Below, piece after piece: positions 8,528 through 22,772 of a DNA stretch of 44,663 bases. The notes below the pieces were generated by a model. The model saw only the letters and a list, made by a program, of their open reading frames with translations, made no database searches and was not told the DNA's origin. Source of the DNA: Pigmentiphaga sp. (GTDB taxonomy: Bacteria > Pseudomonadota > Gammaproteobacteria > Burkholderiales > Burkholderiaceae_B); contig NZ_JADGHH010000003.1 in the NCBI RefSeq assembly GCF_019689535.1, positions 1-44,663 of the forward strand, given 5' to 3'. Both the position numbers and the translations under genes were made by a program. Numbering within the stretch: the first letter of the stretch is position 1; every line of letters begins with the position of its first letter.

Positions 8528-11212
8528 TCAGGCGTGCAGCAAAGCGACCGGGAAGTCGGCCAGGGCCTCGGCGAGCCGGACCGCGCCGCCCTCGACCTGG
8601 CATTCCCCGCCTGTGAGCGCGTTGCGCAGCATGCCTTGGGAGATCACGCCGGACACGTCCACCTCGGTCGCGCCCCAGGCCTGCGGTGCGACATGCGGCA
8701 CGGGCGAAGCGCCCCCGGACGCGAGCACGAGCGCTGCAGCGCATCGCGGCACCACGATGAGCGCGATCCTGTCCTCATGGCGGCGGGCGAAGGCCAATAT
8801 CGAATCCTCGGCCTCGCCGCGTGCCGGGAGCGGCAGGTAATCCCCGCGGCGGAAAAGCTCGGGGTCTCGGCGCCGCAACGCCAATGCGCGACGTATCAAC
8901 TCGAATTTGATGCCTCCGTCGCGCCAGCGGGCGACCAGGGCCGCATCGTCGTGGCCGGCCTGCAGCGCGGCGCGACGCTGCGCATAGTCCACCGGCCTGC
9001 GGTTGTCCGGGTCGACGAGGCTGAAATCCCAGAATTCCGTGCCCTGGTATAGGTCCGGCACGCCCGGCACGGTCAATCGCAATAAGGCCTGGACCAGGCC
9101 GTTCAGCGCGCCCGCCGCCCCCGCGCGCGCCACGAAGGCCGACAACTCCAGAAGTGTGCGGCCGTTGCGGCGTGGGTCCAGCACGGTGCGCAAGAAGGCT
9201 TCGCACACCTGTTCGTATTCGTCAGCAGGCGCCACCCAGCTCGAACGCAGCTTGGCCTCGCGCAGGGACTTGGTCTGCCATGCCGCCACGCGGTCCGCGA
9301 ACGCCCGCACGCCAGCTTCGTCGCTGAGTGACAAATCGAGAGGCCAAGCGCTGAACAGTGTCTGGTACAGCATGTATTCGTCCGCCGGCGCGGGCCTTAA
9401 CCCCTCCTTCGGCTTGAGGGCCTCATGCCGGCGCATCCATGCTTCCACCACCCTGCGCCACTCCTCCGGCAATTCGGTCAGGACGGCCAAGCGCGCACGC
9501 GCATCCTCGCCGCGCTTGTGATCATGCGTTGCCGTCGCCAGCATCGCGTCAGGCAGCCGCGACGCGCGCGCGAGGACCTTGCGGTGGAACCCCTCCGGAT
9601 CGAGTGAAAACATGCCTGGATCGCCGCCTACCTCGTTGCGCGACAGCAGGCGACCGTAGCGATAAAACCCGGTGTCCTCGACGGACTTGGCCGCCAACGG
9701 CGCAGTCAGTTGCTGGAAGCGCCGTATCGCCTGCAAACGCCAGGCACGCAGCGCCGGCGCCGTCATGGGATCGGGAGTTTGCCCCAGCCACTGCACCAGT
9801 AAATCCAGCAGGCCGAAATCAGCCGGGCGCAAGCTACTGCGGGCTCCCTTGCACGCGACTCTCATGGCCACGTCGTCGGCAGCCAGCGGCGTGGCCGCGC
9901 CGACGTAGGTCCGATAAACGGGAAAGTGCACCAAGAGCTCGGTCAGCACGCGGCGAATGGCGGGCAGGCCCCAATCACGCGTCGAGAGATCCGCGCGCGC
10001 GATACGGTGAAGCACGCCGACCAATGCTTCCCTTTCCCCGGCGAAATTCTGCGCGAGCAACTTGCGCCGGACATCCGCGACCAGCGTGCGGAACCCTCGT
10101 GTCTCGCCGGAAACCGTTTTCCACAGTTCCGTGAGGGGAAGCTCACCTTGCGGATCGTGAAGCAGCGCGCCCACGTCGTTCATGAAGTCATACCCGGTCG
10201 TGCCGTGGACGCGCCATGAGGCGGGTAAGTGTTCATCCCCCGCAAGTATCTTCTCGACCACGATGTAGGGCACATCTTTCGGGCATCCGGGAGGTCGCCC
10301 GTCATTGAGGGCGCACAGGCTTTCGCGCAGATAGCGGCAATATCCCTCGGGATCGGCCAGCCCGTCGATGTGATCCACGCGCGCGCCGTCGATGAGTCCT
10401 TCGGCATAAAGCCGGAAGGGCAGCCGATGGATCGCCTCGCGGGTGTCCTCGCGCTCGACCCGCACGCCGATCAGATCGCTGACCTCGAAAAAGCGCCGCC
10501 AATTGATTTCCTCGGCGGCACTGCGCCACCAGGCAAGCCGGTAATGCTGGCGTTCGAGAAGCGCATGCAGCCGAACCCTACCCTCTAACCGCGAAGCATC
10601 GTAGGCCTCGATCCCATTTGCGGCGATCTCGTCCGAACATTCCGGCGCTAGCGGAAAACGCGCATCGAAATAGGCGACGAGATACTCGCCGCGCGCCTCG
10701 TCCCACTCCAATGAGAGCTCGCCAGCCGCCAGCACGTTGCCGTACTGGTCGCCGAGATACGGAGCCAGCATTTTTCCGCACAATGCCGCATCGGCCGGCT
10801 CCCAATCGATGTCGAAATATTCGGCATAAGGGCTGGCGCGCCCGAGCCGAAGCACGCTCCACAGCCAGGCATTTTGCCGGCTCACGCCCATGTGGTTGGG
10901 CACCACATCGACGATCAACCCCATGCCGCGCGCGCGCAGCCCCGCCACGAAGCGGCGCAGGCCCTCCTCGCCGCCCAATTCGGGGTTGACCGTTTCATAG
11001 TCCACCGTGTCGTAGCCGTGCAGAGAGCCGGGCCGAGCGCTCGTGATGGGCGAGGCATACACGTGGCTAATGCCCAGTTGGGCGAAATAATCAAGCTGGT
11101 CCAGCGCCGATTCGAAGGTGAAGTCGGCATGGAATTGCAGGCGTATCGTGGCGCGCGGCACACCCGGCGCAACGGTGGAGGCCCCCTCCTTCGAGGCGGT
11201 GGCATGCGTCAT
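8528..11212 (-). CDS. treY: Malto-oligosyltrehalose synthase
   Basis: FAQLGISHVYASPITSARPGSLHGYDTVDYETVNPELGGEEGLRRF, GLIVDVVPNHMGV; starts in an ATGA overlap with the malQ stop; provided ORF extends upstream in error. Confidence 0.93.
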   Translation of the reverse strand: MTHATASKEGASTVAPGVPRATIRLQFHADFTFESALDQLDYFAQLGISHVYASPITSARPGSLHGYDTVDYETVNPELGGEEGLRRFVAGLRARGMGLIVDVVPNHMGVSRQNAWLWSVLRLGRASPYAEYFDIDWEPADAALCGKMLAPYLGDQYGNVLAAGELSLEWDEARGEYLVAYFDARFPLAPECSDEIAANGIEAYDASRLEGRVRLHALLERQHYRLAWWRSAAEEINWRRFFEVSDLIGVRVEREDTREAIHRLPFRLYAEGLIDGARVDHIDGLADPEGYCRYLRESLCALNDGRPPGCPKDVPYIVVEKILAGDEHLPASWRVHGTTGYDFMNDVGALLHDPQGELPLTELWKTVSGETRGFRTLVADVRRKLLAQNFAGEREALVGVLHRIARADLSTRDWGLPAIRRVLTELLVHFPVYRTYVGAATPLAADDVAMRVACKGARSSLRPADFGLLDLLVQWLGQTPDPMTAPALRAWRLQAIRRFQQLTAPLAAKSVEDTGFYRYGRLLSRNEVGGDPGMFSLDPEGFHRKVLARASRLPDAMLATATHDHKRGEDARARLAVLTELPEEWRRVVEAWMRRHEALKPKEGLRPAPADEYMLYQTLFSAWPLDLSLSDEAGVRAFADRVAAWQTKSLREAKLRSSWVAPADEYEQVCEAFLRTVLDPRRNGRTLLELSAFVARAGAAGALNGLVQALLRLTVPGVPDLYQGTEFWDFSLVDPDNRRPVDYAQRRAALQAGHDDAALVARWRDGGIKFELIRRALALRRRDPELFRRGDYLPLPARGEAEDSILAFARRHEDRIALIVVPRCAAALVLASGGASPVPHVAPQAWGATEVDVSGVISQGMLRNALTGGECQVEGGAVRLAEALADFPVALLHA

Positions 11213-13320
11213 GGCGCCCTCCTCGCACGGTCCAGCACGGCTGCCCGGTCCGCCACGTCCGGCCGGGAGAAAAGAGACTCCACGGAAACCGGCAGGCGCC
11301 GGCGCCAGTTCGGGTGAGCATCGACCGTCCCGGGAAGGTTGGGCTGCTCTTCCAACGCGAGCAGGTCTTCCAGCGGCACCAACATCAACGGAGCGGGAGT
11401 CGCGGCAAGAAAGCCGAGAATCGACGCCACAGGTGCCCGGTCGGGCACGGGCGCATTCGCCGCTGCGAGCCCCGCCAGGCCGAGGTCTTGCCACAGCCGC
11501 GCGCGATCCTGGATGCGCGCATCCATTTCGGCGGCCCCATTGCTGTGCTCGGCAAGCAGGCCCAATCGTTCGCGCCAGCGAATGTCCGTGCCTTGCCACC
11601 ATCCGGCCACCGTAGGCAAATCGTGCGTGGTCGTCGTGGCGAGCGCGCAAGGCGACCAGTGCTGCGGCTGCCTGAACGGCGCGCCCGCACCGTGCCCCTC
11701 GCGCGTGAACCAGAGCACGTTCATGCCGAGCATGCCTGCGCCTTCGATCCGCGCGTTGAAACCTTCGGGCACCGTACCCAGGTTCTCGCCCACCACGATT
11801 GCCCGATAGCGCCACGACTCCAAAGCGATCAGGCGCATCAGGTCCTGGAAGGGATAACTCACGTAAGCACCTTCGGCCGGAGATGCCCCTTCCGGGACCA
11901 GCCACATCCGGGCGAGCCCCAGGGCATGGTCGATGCGTACGCCGCCCGCGTGAGCCAGGCTCGCGCGCAACAGCTCAATGAACGCCCGATAACCCCTCGC
12001 CCGCAGGGCACGCGGCGAGAACGCCGTCAGGCCCCAGTCCTGTCCCTTGGGATTGAAGATGTCTGGTGGTGCGCCGGGCGACAACCTCGCGAGCACTTCT
12101 TCCTGCCTCGTCCACGCATGGCTCCCCGAGGGGTCGGTGCCGACTGCCAGATCGGAGATCAGGCCGATAGGCATGCCTGCGGCCCGCGCCGCCGATTGCG
12201 CGCCCGCCAGCCCCCGAGCGGCGAGCCATTGCAAGAATGCGTGGAAAGTCACTTCGCGCCTGTGATGCTGGGCGAAGCGATCCACCTCCGCGCTGGTCGC
12301 CGACTGGAACGCCTCCGGCCAATGGCGCCACCCGGCCCGAAGACCAGTTTCCGCCACGCGCCAGGCGTGGATGGCCTCAAAGCGCGCATGCGCCTCGAGC
12401 GGCGCCCCGCCTTGCCGCTGGAATGCCTGGAAGTCTTCATAGGCCTTGGCGTCGACGTTGCGCGGGAAATCGTCGAACAAGGCGCGCAAGATGCCTAGCT
12501 TGGCCTGGGCGGCAGCAGGCCAGTCAATCAAATCCAGCGATTCGAGGCGCGACAGCTCGCGATCCAGGCCCCGGGCCGACACCGCCGCCAGCGCCTGCGT
12601 ACCGAACATCGCGGCCGGATCGATGCACAGCACATTCAGGAACAAGCGGCTCGACGGCGCATAAGGGCTATAGCGCCAGGGATCTGCGCTGAACATCGCA
12701 TGCACGGGGCTGACCGCCACCGCAGCCGCGCCTTGCTGCGCGGCCCGTTCGGCCAGGCTGCCCAACGCCGTGAAATCCCCGAACCCCGACTGGATGGCCG
12801 CGGACTCCCGCCGGAGGCTATAAAGCTGGGCTCCCAAGGCCCAGATGCGGACATCGTTGCGATGCAGGGCATCGCAAACGGTAAAGCAGCGCCGTGGGGC
12901 AACGGCAATCGTGCAGCTACCTTCACCGATCAGCAAGGTGTGGTAGCCGGGACGATCAATGCCAGGAACGACAAACGCACCCGAAGCCGAACGGCGCGCA
13001 ATGCCGTCACATCCCTGCCCTGTGCCCTCGAACTCGATGCGAAACGGCATTTCCGCCTCGTTCCCGGGCCATGGCAGCTCGAACGCTTGCCCTTGCTCTG
13101 CCGTTCTCAACGGAGACGGTTGGCTGCGTTCCACCCTGGCCAGGTACGCGAGGCTCTCCGCGACGCCCGCAGGCGTATCGGCATCCAGCCCGAACTCCGC
13201 GAGCATGCGCCGCAACACATCCGGCGAGACGATATGGGACTGCCCCATCGCGTCCTCCCAGCGCACGGCGATGCCCGCTGCCTCGGCCAGCCGCTCGAGA
13301 TCTTCGTCGGACGCACTCAT
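11209..13320 (-). CDS. malQ: 4-alpha-glucanotransferase
   Basis: VDRFAQHHRREVTFHAFLQWLAARGL, GLISDLAVGTDPSGSHAW, GVRIDHALGLARMWLVPEG, VVGENLGTVPEGF; ATGA overlap with treZ stop. Confidence 0.93.
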   Translation of the reverse strand: MSASDEDLERLAEAAGIAVRWEDAMGQSHIVSPDVLRRMLAEFGLDADTPAGVAESLAYLARVERSQPSPLRTAEQGQAFELPWPGNEAEMPFRIEFEGTGQGCDGIARRSASGAFVVPGIDRPGYHTLLIGEGSCTIAVAPRRCFTVCDALHRNDVRIWALGAQLYSLRRESAAIQSGFGDFTALGSLAERAAQQGAAAVAVSPVHAMFSADPWRYSPYAPSSRLFLNVLCIDPAAMFGTQALAAVSARGLDRELSRLESLDLIDWPAAAQAKLGILRALFDDFPRNVDAKAYEDFQAFQRQGGAPLEAHARFEAIHAWRVAETGLRAGWRHWPEAFQSATSAEVDRFAQHHRREVTFHAFLQWLAARGLAGAQSAARAAGMPIGLISDLAVGTDPSGSHAWTRQEEVLARLSPGAPPDIFNPKGQDWGLTAFSPRALRARGYRAFIELLRASLAHAGGVRIDHALGLARMWLVPEGASPAEGAYVSYPFQDLMRLIALESWRYRAIVVGENLGTVPEGFNARIEGAGMLGMNVLWFTREGHGAGAPFRQPQHWSPCALATTTTHDLPTVAGWWQGTDIRWRERLGLLAEHSNGAAEMDARIQDRARLWQDLGLAGLAAANAPVPDRAPVASILGFLAATPAPLMLVPLEDLLALEEQPNLPGTVDAHPNWRRRLPVSVESLFSRPDVADRAAVLDRARRAP

Positions 13321-15109
13321 GGCGATCCTGCCTCCATCCATGCGACCGTAGAGGCCGCTTCGAGCACCCCTTCCCGCAAGCGGCGTGCCACGTCCGCACG
13401 GCTCTCGAACAGCGGCTGCGCTGATTCGGCCGGGGCGGTGCAGACCACCGCATCGTCCCCGAGGTTCGCATGAATGGCAAGCACGCGCCCATCTCCCAAG
13501 CTCCAACGCGCCTCGACGGCGTGGGATCCCAGCGCGCTGGCGTGTAGCGCCCGGGCCGCATCCAATTGCGGCATAAGCACGTCCCGGCGGCAACGCAAGA
13601 GCGCCTGGTAATACGCCCACCAATCGCCCGCGTCTTCCCATAACCCGGCGCATGATGCATCGAAGGTCCGGGCATCGTTGGGGTCGGGAATATTCGCGCC
13701 GGCGGTGTCCTGCGCGAAGGCCTCGAAGCCGGCGAACTCCTGGCACCGGCCTTCCCGGACTGCTTGCGCCAATTCTGGGCCATGGCTGGTGAAATAGAGG
13801 AACGGCGTCTCGGATCCATATTCCTCGCCCATGAAGATCAAGGGGATCTGCGGGCAAAGCAGCACCAGCGCGACGGCGGCCTTCAACGCCTCCATGCGCC
13901 CCCGCTCGCGCATGAGCTGGGTCAGGCGCTCGCCGAAAGCACGGTTCCCGATCTGGTCATGGTTCTGCAAGAACAAGACGAAGCTCGTCGGAGGTAGATG
14001 CGCCGACGGCCGCCCGCGCGGCTGGCCTTCCCGATGCACGGACGGCTCGCCCTGGTACACAAAGCCCTCGGCCATGCACCTCGCAAGCAAGGCTGCGGGA
14101 CGCTCGTCATAGTCCCGGTAATACCCCTGGTTCTCACCAGTCAGCAGCCTATGCAGGACGTGGTGTCCGTCGTCATTCCACTGTGCATCGAATTCATGCT
14201 CCAGCAAGGAAACGGCGTTGCCGTCGTGTTCGATCACCAAGTGCACATGGCGCTGGCTGTCCAGCGCCTGGCGGACTTCGCTCGCCATTTCCTCCAGCCA
14301 GTCCTGCTCCGAGATGGCATGTACCGCATCGAGACGCAGGCCGTCGAAGCGAAATTCATGCAGCCAATACATGGCATTGCCGGTAAAAAATTCCCGCACC
14401 TGCCTGCGGCGGAAATCGATGGCCGGCCCCCAGGGGGTTTGCACGTCCTCGCGGAAGAACGACGGCGCGTAGGCATGCAGGTAATTACCGTCGGAGCCGA
14501 AGTGGTTGTAGACCACGTCCAGGAACACCATCAGCCCCAGGCCGTGCGCCTCGTCGATGAGCGCCTTGAGCGCGTCCGGCGTGCCGTAGGCGCGGTCCGG
14601 TGCATAAGGCAAGACGCCGTCGTAGCCCCAATTCCTACCCCCGGGAAAATCGGCAATGGGCATGAGTTCGACCGCCGTAATGCCAAGATTGGCAAGACGC
14701 GGCAATTGCGCCCGCACGGCATCGAAGCCGCCCAGCGCGCCCACGTGCAGCTCGTAGAGGACGGCTTCGCTCCAGGGACGCCCCCGCCAGCGGGCATTGC
14801 GCCAACGATAGGCGGAGGGATCCACGACCACGCTGGCATCGTGCACGTCGCCATCCTGCATCCGCGAGGCGGGGTCGGGAACCGATAATCCGTCCTCGAA
14901 GCGGTACCGATAACGCGTCCCGGCGCCGCAATCGATTTCGGCCTCGAACCAGCCATCCTTCTTCGGCTGCATGGGAAACTCCCTCGCTGCCGGCCGTCCC
15001 GGCTCGAGCTCCACGCATGCCTGCATGCGGCCGGGCGCCCAAATCCTGAAGCGCGTGCGACCGGGTCGGGTCAAGCGCGCACCAAACTTTTCGGCAAGCA
15101 AGGGCTTCT

Positions 15110-15113
<4 letters not shown>
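13317..15113 (-). CDS. treZ: Malto-oligosyltrehalose trehalohydrolase
   Basis: [89 protein letters not shown]; start MKKPLLAEKFGARL in ATGA overlap with glgX stop. Confidence 0.93.
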
Positions 15114-17197
<2,084 letters not shown>

Positions 17198-17200
17198 GCG

Positions 17201-19396
17201 CTAGCCCTCGGGTTCGAGCAACAGCGTCGAGAGCGGCGGCAGCGTCAACACCAACGAATGCGGCAGGCCGTGAAACGGGCCATGCCGGGCCTCGGCGCCA
17301 CCGCCGTTGCCCATGCCGGAACCGCCGTAATCGGCCGCATCGGTATTGACGACCTCCCTCCACCATCCGCCCGTTGGAACGCCCACCTGATACCCCTGCC
17401 GCGGCACCGGCGTCATGTTGCAGACGGCGAGGACGTACCGCTCGCCGTCGCTGCGCAGGAATGCATAAACGCTGTTACGGTCATCGTCGCCAACGACCCA
17501 CCGGAATCCCGCCGGGTCGGCGTCCCGCTTGTGCAACGCGCGAAGGCCGACATACGCGCGATTCAGGTCCCGCACCAGGTGCTGCACGCCGGCATGCAAT
17601 GGATCGGCGAGCACGTCCCAGTCGAGCTGCCGGTCGTGGTTCCACTCACGCTCCTGGGCCATCTCGCCCCCCATGAACAGGAGTTTCTTTCCGGGATGGC
17701 TCCACATGAACCCGAAATACGCGCGCAGGTTGGCGAAACGCTGCCAGCGATCGCCGGGCATCTTCCCGATCAGCGATCCTTTGCCGTGCACGACTTCGTC
17801 GTGCGAGAGGGGCAACATGAATTTTTCGGAATAGGCGTACACCAAGCCGAAGGTCATGTCGTGGTGGTGGTAGCGCCGATACAGCGGGTCCTCGCGAAGA
17901 TAGCGCAACGTATCGTGCATCCATCCCATGTTCCACTTGTAGTGGAAACCCAACCCACCCTCGGCCACCGGCGCCGTCACGCCGGGCCACGCAGTCGACT
18001 CCTCGGCAATCATCATCGCCCCGGGAACCTGCTGGCGCACCCGTTCATTCAACTCCCGCAGAAAGGAAATGGACTCCAGATTCTCCCGCCCCCCATAGTA
18101 GTTCGGGATCCATTCGCCCTCGCCGCGGCTATAGTCACGGTACAGCATGGAAGCGACCGCATCCACGCGCAATCCGTCTATGTGGTAGCGCCGCAGCCAG
18201 GCCAGGCCGCTCGCCATGACGAAATTGCGTACTTCATTGCGTCCGAGGTTGTAGATGTAGGTGTTCCAATCCTGGTGGAAGCCTTCCCGCGGGTCTTCGT
18301 ATTCGTACAAAGCCGTGCCATCGAAGCGCGCCAGGCCGTGCCCGTCTGTTGGAAAGTGGGCCGGTACCCAATCCAGGATTACGCCGAGGCCCGCGCCGTG
18401 GCAACGATCCACGAAGGCGGCGAAGTCCCGCGGCGAACCGTAACGCGCCGTCGGCGCGAATAGGCCCAGGGGTTGGTAGCCCCACGAACCGCCGAATGGA
18501 TATTCCATGATCGGCATCAATTCGATATGGGTGAATCCCATGTCGCGCACATACGGGATGAGGCGGTCAGACAGCTCGTGCCAATTCAGCGTGCTGCCGT
18601 CCTCGCGTCGAAGCCACGAGCCGACGTGCACCTCGTATACGGAAATCGGAGCATCGGGCGCGTGCCGCCCGGCGCGGCCAGCCATCCACCCATCATCCGT
18701 CCATCGGAAGGGTTCGGGATCGGCCACGATGGACGCCGTGGCGGGCGCCGGCTCGGCCTGCCTGGCGTAAGGGTCAGCCTTTTGCGGCAGCAAAGTGCCG
18801 TCGGCACCGACCAGTTCGTACTTATATGGCTCCCCATGTTGCAGCCGGGGCACGAACAGCTCCCAGACTCCCGCCGCGTGGCGCAGCCGCATGGGATGGC
18901 GCCGACCGTCCCAGGCATTGAAATTCCCTACCACCGAGACGCGCCTTGCATTGGGCGCCCAGACTGCAAAGCGCACGCCCGGCACGCCGTCCACCTCCAC
19001 GCAATGGCTGCCCAGGCATTCGTCTGCGCGCTCGTGGCACCCGCGGCTGAGAAGGACCAGGTCCTCTTCGGGCAAGAGCAGGCCGAAGGAGTAAGGATCC
19101 TCCGTCTCCTGCTGGCCTCCCGGCCATTGGATGCGCAATCGGTACCCCGTCATGCGGGATAGGAAGCCGGCATCGGCCTGCCCTTCGAAAACACCGTCGC
19201 GCAACGCCTGCAGGGCCAGCACGCGTCCGGCATCCGAAACGGCCTCGACGGAGGCGGCGCCGGGTAGGAAAGCTCGGATGCAAAGCGCTTCCCCGACCGG
19301 ATGCGGGCCCAGGACGGCGAAAGGGTCCGGATGCTGGCCGGCCGCCAGCGCATCGATGTCCTCGGCGAGGATTCCTCGTTCACGACTGTCCGTCAA
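17201..19396 (-). CDS. glgB: 1,4-alpha-glucan branching enzyme
   Basis: 731 aa; [89 protein letters not shown] start, 17-bp overlap with treS/mak 3' end. Confidence 0.95.
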   Translation of the reverse strand: MTDSRERGILAEDIDALAAGQHPDPFAVLGPHPVGEALCIRAFLPGAASVEAVSDAGRVLALQALRDGVFEGQADAGFLSRMTGYRLRIQWPGGQQETEDPYSFGLLLPEEDLVLLSRGCHERADECLGSHCVEVDGVPGVRFAVWAPNARRVSVVGNFNAWDGRRHPMRLRHAAGVWELFVPRLQHGEPYKYELVGADGTLLPQKADPYARQAEPAPATASIVADPEPFRWTDDGWMAGRAGRHAPDAPISVYEVHVGSWLRREDGSTLNWHELSDRLIPYVRDMGFTHIELMPIMEYPFGGSWGYQPLGLFAPTARYGSPRDFAAFVDRCHGAGLGVILDWVPAHFPTDGHGLARFDGTALYEYEDPREGFHQDWNTYIYNLGRNEVRNFVMASGLAWLRRYHIDGLRVDAVASMLYRDYSRGEGEWIPNYYGGRENLESISFLRELNERVRQQVPGAMMIAEESTAWPGVTAPVAEGGLGFHYKWNMGWMHDTLRYLREDPLYRRYHHHDMTFGLVYAYSEKFMLPLSHDEVVHGKGSLIGKMPGDRWQRFANLRAYFGFMWSHPGKKLLFMGGEMAQEREWNHDRQLDWDVLADPLHAGVQHLVRDLNRAYVGLRALHKRDADPAGFRWVVGDDDRNSVYAFLRSDGERYVLAVCNMTPVPRQGYQVGVPTGGWWREVVNTDAADYGGSGMGNGGGAEARHGPFHGLPHSLVLTLPPLSTLLLEPEG

Positions 19397-22300
19397 GATC
19401 GTCTTCCTTCCGAATTTCCGGATCCAAGCGCCGCGCCAAAGCCGCCAGGCCGCGCAGCGGTACGCCTATCCAGGCCGGTCGATTGGCCGCTTCGTAGCTC
19501 ACTTCATAAGCTGCCTTCTCGATCAGGAACAACAGCAGCAAGGCCTGCTCCGCTTCCGCATCCATCCACGGCTGCGGCGCAGCGGCCGCGGTCTCTCGGT
19601 ACGTGGCGAGGAACGCGTCTGAAGCTTCTGCGCGGAACCGGTCGAGCAAGGCGTTGCGTCGTTGGGCCACGGTATCGATGGATGGACCCGCGATGGGGCT
19701 CGGCCCCGTCGCAGGGGCACTCGCATCCGGGGCGTGCGCCGCCACCGCGGCCGCGTAGTCGAACGAGCGAAGCAGGCCGGCCACGTCTCGCATCGGATGG
19801 CTCTTGCGACGCCTCTCCTCCATGGTGCGGGCGGGCTCGCCCTCGAAATCAATGATGTAGGCGTCGTTCTGCGCCACGAGGACTTGGCCGAGATGGAAAT
19901 CGCCATGGACCCGAGTCAGGAGAGCGTTCTTTACGCCCTCGCACAGCCCATCGACCGCCGCTTCGAGCCGTCGGCGATGATCCAGCAACAGCCGCACCTC
20001 GTCCGACAACTCACCCCACTCCCGTCGCGCCGCCAGTATGTCGAGCGAGCGATCGAGGCTGTGCCGTGCCTCGGCCACCATGCGCGCGCAATCGTCCGCG
20101 GTCGCCCTGGCCGGGGCGAAGGCCGGATCGTCGCACGGAAGGGCCAACGCGGCATGCAGCTCCGCCAGGCGGCGTCCCATGGCGGCCGCGAGCGTCGCAT
20201 ACCCGCGCAACTCCTTGCCGTAATCCTCCAGGCTCTCGTCCGTCAGCGCCGCATCGTCGAGCGTGCGGCGCAGGTATTCCAGCGTCCAGTTCCAGGCGTC
20301 CCCCTGGTTGTCTACATACTGCTGCACGAGCATCAGGGTGTGGGGCGTGCCGTCTTCGTCCACCCGCACGACCTCGCCCAACAGCGCGGCGGTATTGCGA
20401 AAACCGAGCTGCGTCAGTCGACGGGTCATCTCGCTCTCGGGATGGATACCCGCCGTCACGCGCCTGACGATTTTCAGGACAGCGTGCGTCCCGATCACCA
20501 AGGAGCTGTTCGATTGCTCGGCCGACATCCATTGAATGGGCGTCTCCGCATCGACGGTCACGGCCTCGAGCCCGGCTTCGGGCAGGAACCGGATGCGCGC
20601 GCTACGACCGCCGTCTCCGGCGGATCGCGCTTCGAGCTCGACGCCGTGGCGCAGGCTGTCGATCACCGCGATGGCGAAGCTCTGTAAGCTGAATGCATCG
20701 GTGACCATGCCCACCATGGGACCGCGGCGCACCCGGGCCAGCGCCAGCTGCTGCTGCAACGGCGGCAGCGTTTCTTCCCAGATCAGCCCCAGCGGAACCA
20801 CGTAGCGCTCGCTCCGGCCGCCCAGCACGGCTTCGATCTCGGTCAGATAAAGCTCGTCCTGGGCAGGTAGCTTGACGCCATAGACGATGTGGCCCGAGAC
20901 GATGCGCTCGTTCTTCGAGGCAAACCACCGCCGCAGCGACAGGTATTCGGGCAAGACCGATTGCTCGAGCGTACGCCGGGACTCCGCGGTCAGCTCGTAG
21001 CCGGTCTTGCCGCGCAGCACCAAGGTCCTGAACTCCCGCAGCTGGTCCGCGGTGGCCAGGTGCCAGCTTGGCGGCGAGGCCGACGGGCTCAGTTCGAACC
21101 AATAAAATCCGTAAGGAGGAAGCGTCAGCAGATACGTCAGGCGCCCGATGGCCGGGAAAGACGTCCCGCCCATCAGCTCGACGGGCACCCGCCCCTCGAA
21201 TTCGGCGAGATCGAGCTCAACCGCTTGGGGCGTATGTGAAAGATTCGCGACGCAGAGTATGGTGGTCTCTTCGTATTCGCGCAGATAGGCAAGGATCTTG
21301 CGGTTTCCGGGATACAAGAAGCGCAGGGTTCCGCGGCCGAACACCCGATACTGCCTGCGCTTGCCGAGCATGCGGCGCATCCAGTTCAGCAGCGAGTGGG
21401 CATCGCGCGATTGTGCTTCGACATTGACGGCCTCGTACCCGTACAGGTTGCCCATCAGCGGCGGCAACACAAGGCGTTCCGGGTCTGCCCGGGAGAAGCC
21501 GCCGTTGCGATCCGCCGACCATTGCATGGGAGTGCGCACGCCGTCGCGGTCTCCCAGGTGGATGTTGTCGCCCATGCCGATTTCGTCGCCGTAGTAAATG
21601 ACGGGCGTGCCGGGCATGGTGAGCAGGAGGCTATTCATCAACTCGATGCGACGCCGGTCCCGCTCCATCAGCGGTGCTAGGCGCCGCCGGATTCCGAGGT
21701 TGAGCCGGGCCCGGGGGTCCGCCGCATAAACTTCCCACAGATAGTCCCGCTCGCTGCTGGTGACCATCTCCAGCGTCAGTTCGTCATGATTGCGCAGGAA
21801 AATCGCCCACTGGCAGTTGGGCGGAATATCCGGCGTCTGCTGCATGATGTCGGTGATGGGGAATCTATCCTCCCGCGCGATGGCCATGTACATGCGCGGC
21901 ATCAGCGGGAAGTGGAAGCACATGTGGCACTCATCCCCCTGGCCGAAATACTCTTGCGCATCCTCCGGCCACTGGTTGGCTTCGGCGAGCAGCATGCGCC
22001 CTTCGTAATGCTCATCCAGGTCTTGCCTGATCTTGCGCAGGATGGCGTGGGTCTCGGGGAGGTTCTCGTTGTTCGTGCCCTCGCGCTCGACCAGATACGG
22101 CACGGCATCCAGCCTCAACCCGTCCACCCCGAGGTCTAGCCAGAAGTGCATGACGCTGAGGATCGCCTTGAGCACCCGCGGATTGTCGTAGTTCAGGTCC
22201 GGCTGGTGGGAGTAGAACCGGTGCCAGAAATACGCACCCGCCACCGGATCCCAGGTCCAATTCGATTTCTCGGTGTCGAGGAAGATGATGCGCGTGCCTG

Positions 22301-22751
22301 CATAGGCCTGGTCGTTGTCCGACCAGACATAGAAATTGCGTGCCGCCGAGCCGGGCTTGGCGCGCCTGGCCCGCTGAAACCACGGGTGCTGGTCTGACGT
22401 ATGGTTGACCACCAGTTCGGTGATCACGCGCATGCCTCGGTCGTGTGCTGCCGAAATGAAGCGCCTGACGTCCGACAGATCACCGTAGTCCGGGTGCACG
22501 CCGCGATATTCGGCGATGTCGTATCCATCATCACGGCGCGGCGAGGGATAGAACGGCAAGAGCCAGATCGTGTCCACGCCCAATTCGGCAATGTAATCGA
22601 GCTTGGCCAGCAGCCCCGCAAAGTCGCCTATTCCGTCGTTATTTGCATCGAAGAAGGACTTGACGTGCAGTTGGTAGATGACCGCATCTTTGTACCAGAG
22701 CGGGTCTCCCCGGTTGACGGCGTTCACCGATGTCGCGCGCTTGCTGTTCAT
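19380..22751 (-). CDS. treS: Fused trehalose synthase-maltokinase (TreS-Mak/Pep2)
   Basis: 1123 aa; N-terminal GH13 ([70 protein letters not shown]); C-terminal kinase-like domain ([30 protein letters not shown]). Confidence 0.94.
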   Translation of the reverse strand: MNSKRATSVNAVNRGDPLWYKDAVIYQLHVKSFFDANNDGIGDFAGLLAKLDYIAELGVDTIWLLPFYPSPRRDDGYDIAEYRGVHPDYGDLSDVRRFISAAHDRGMRVITELVVNHTSDQHPWFQRARRAKPGSAARNFYVWSDNDQAYAGTRIIFLDTEKSNWTWDPVAGAYFWHRFYSHQPDLNYDNPRVLKAILSVMHFWLDLGVDGLRLDAVPYLVEREGTNNENLPETHAILRKIRQDLDEHYEGRMLLAEANQWPEDAQEYFGQGDECHMCFHFPLMPRMYMAIAREDRFPITDIMQQTPDIPPNCQWAIFLRNHDELTLEMVTSSERDYLWEVYAADPRARLNLGIRRRLAPLMERDRRRIELMNSLLLTMPGTPVIYYGDEIGMGDNIHLGDRDGVRTPMQWSADRNGGFSRADPERLVLPPLMGNLYGYEAVNVEAQSRDAHSLLNWMRRMLGKRRQYRVFGRGTLRFLYPGNRKILAYLREYEETTILCVANLSHTPQAVELDLAEFEGRVPVELMGGTSFPAIGRLTYLLTLPPYGFYWFELSPSASPPSWHLATADQLREFRTLVLRGKTGYELTAESRRTLEQSVLPEYLSLRRWFASKNERIVSGHIVYGVKLPAQDELYLTEIEAVLGGRSERYVVPLGLIWEETLPPLQQQLALARVRRGPMVGMVTDAFSLQSFAIAVIDSLRHGVELEARSAGDGGRSARIRFLPEAGLEAVTVDAETPIQWMSAEQSNSSLVIGTHAVLKIVRRVTAGIHPESEMTRRLTQLGFRNTAALLGEVVRVDEDGTPHTLMLVQQYVDNQGDAWNWTLEYLRRTLDDAALTDESLEDYGKELRGYATLAAAMGRRLAELHAALALPCDDPAFAPARATADDCARMVAEARHSLDRSLDILAARREWGELSDEVRLLLDHRRRLEAAVDGLCEGVKNALLTRVHGDFHLGQVLVAQNDAYIIDFEGEPARTMEERRRKSHPMRDVAGLLRSFDYAAAVAAHAPDASAPATGPSPIAGPSIDTVAQRRNALLDRFRAEASDAFLATYRETAAAAPQPWMDAEAEQALLLLFLIEKAAYEVSYEAANRPAWIGVPLRGLAALARRLDPEIRKEDDLDGQS

Positions 22752-22772
22752 GCGTCCTCGCTGCCGATGTGT

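Noticed and set aside
11213-11905. N-terminal extension of the treY ORF (to 11905)
   Set aside because: Overlaps the malQ C-terminus in another frame and lacks TreY homology; ATGA-coupled start at 11212 is better
13321-13857. N-terminal extension of the malQ ORF
   Set aside because: Overlaps treZ coding sequence; genuine start at ATGA 13320
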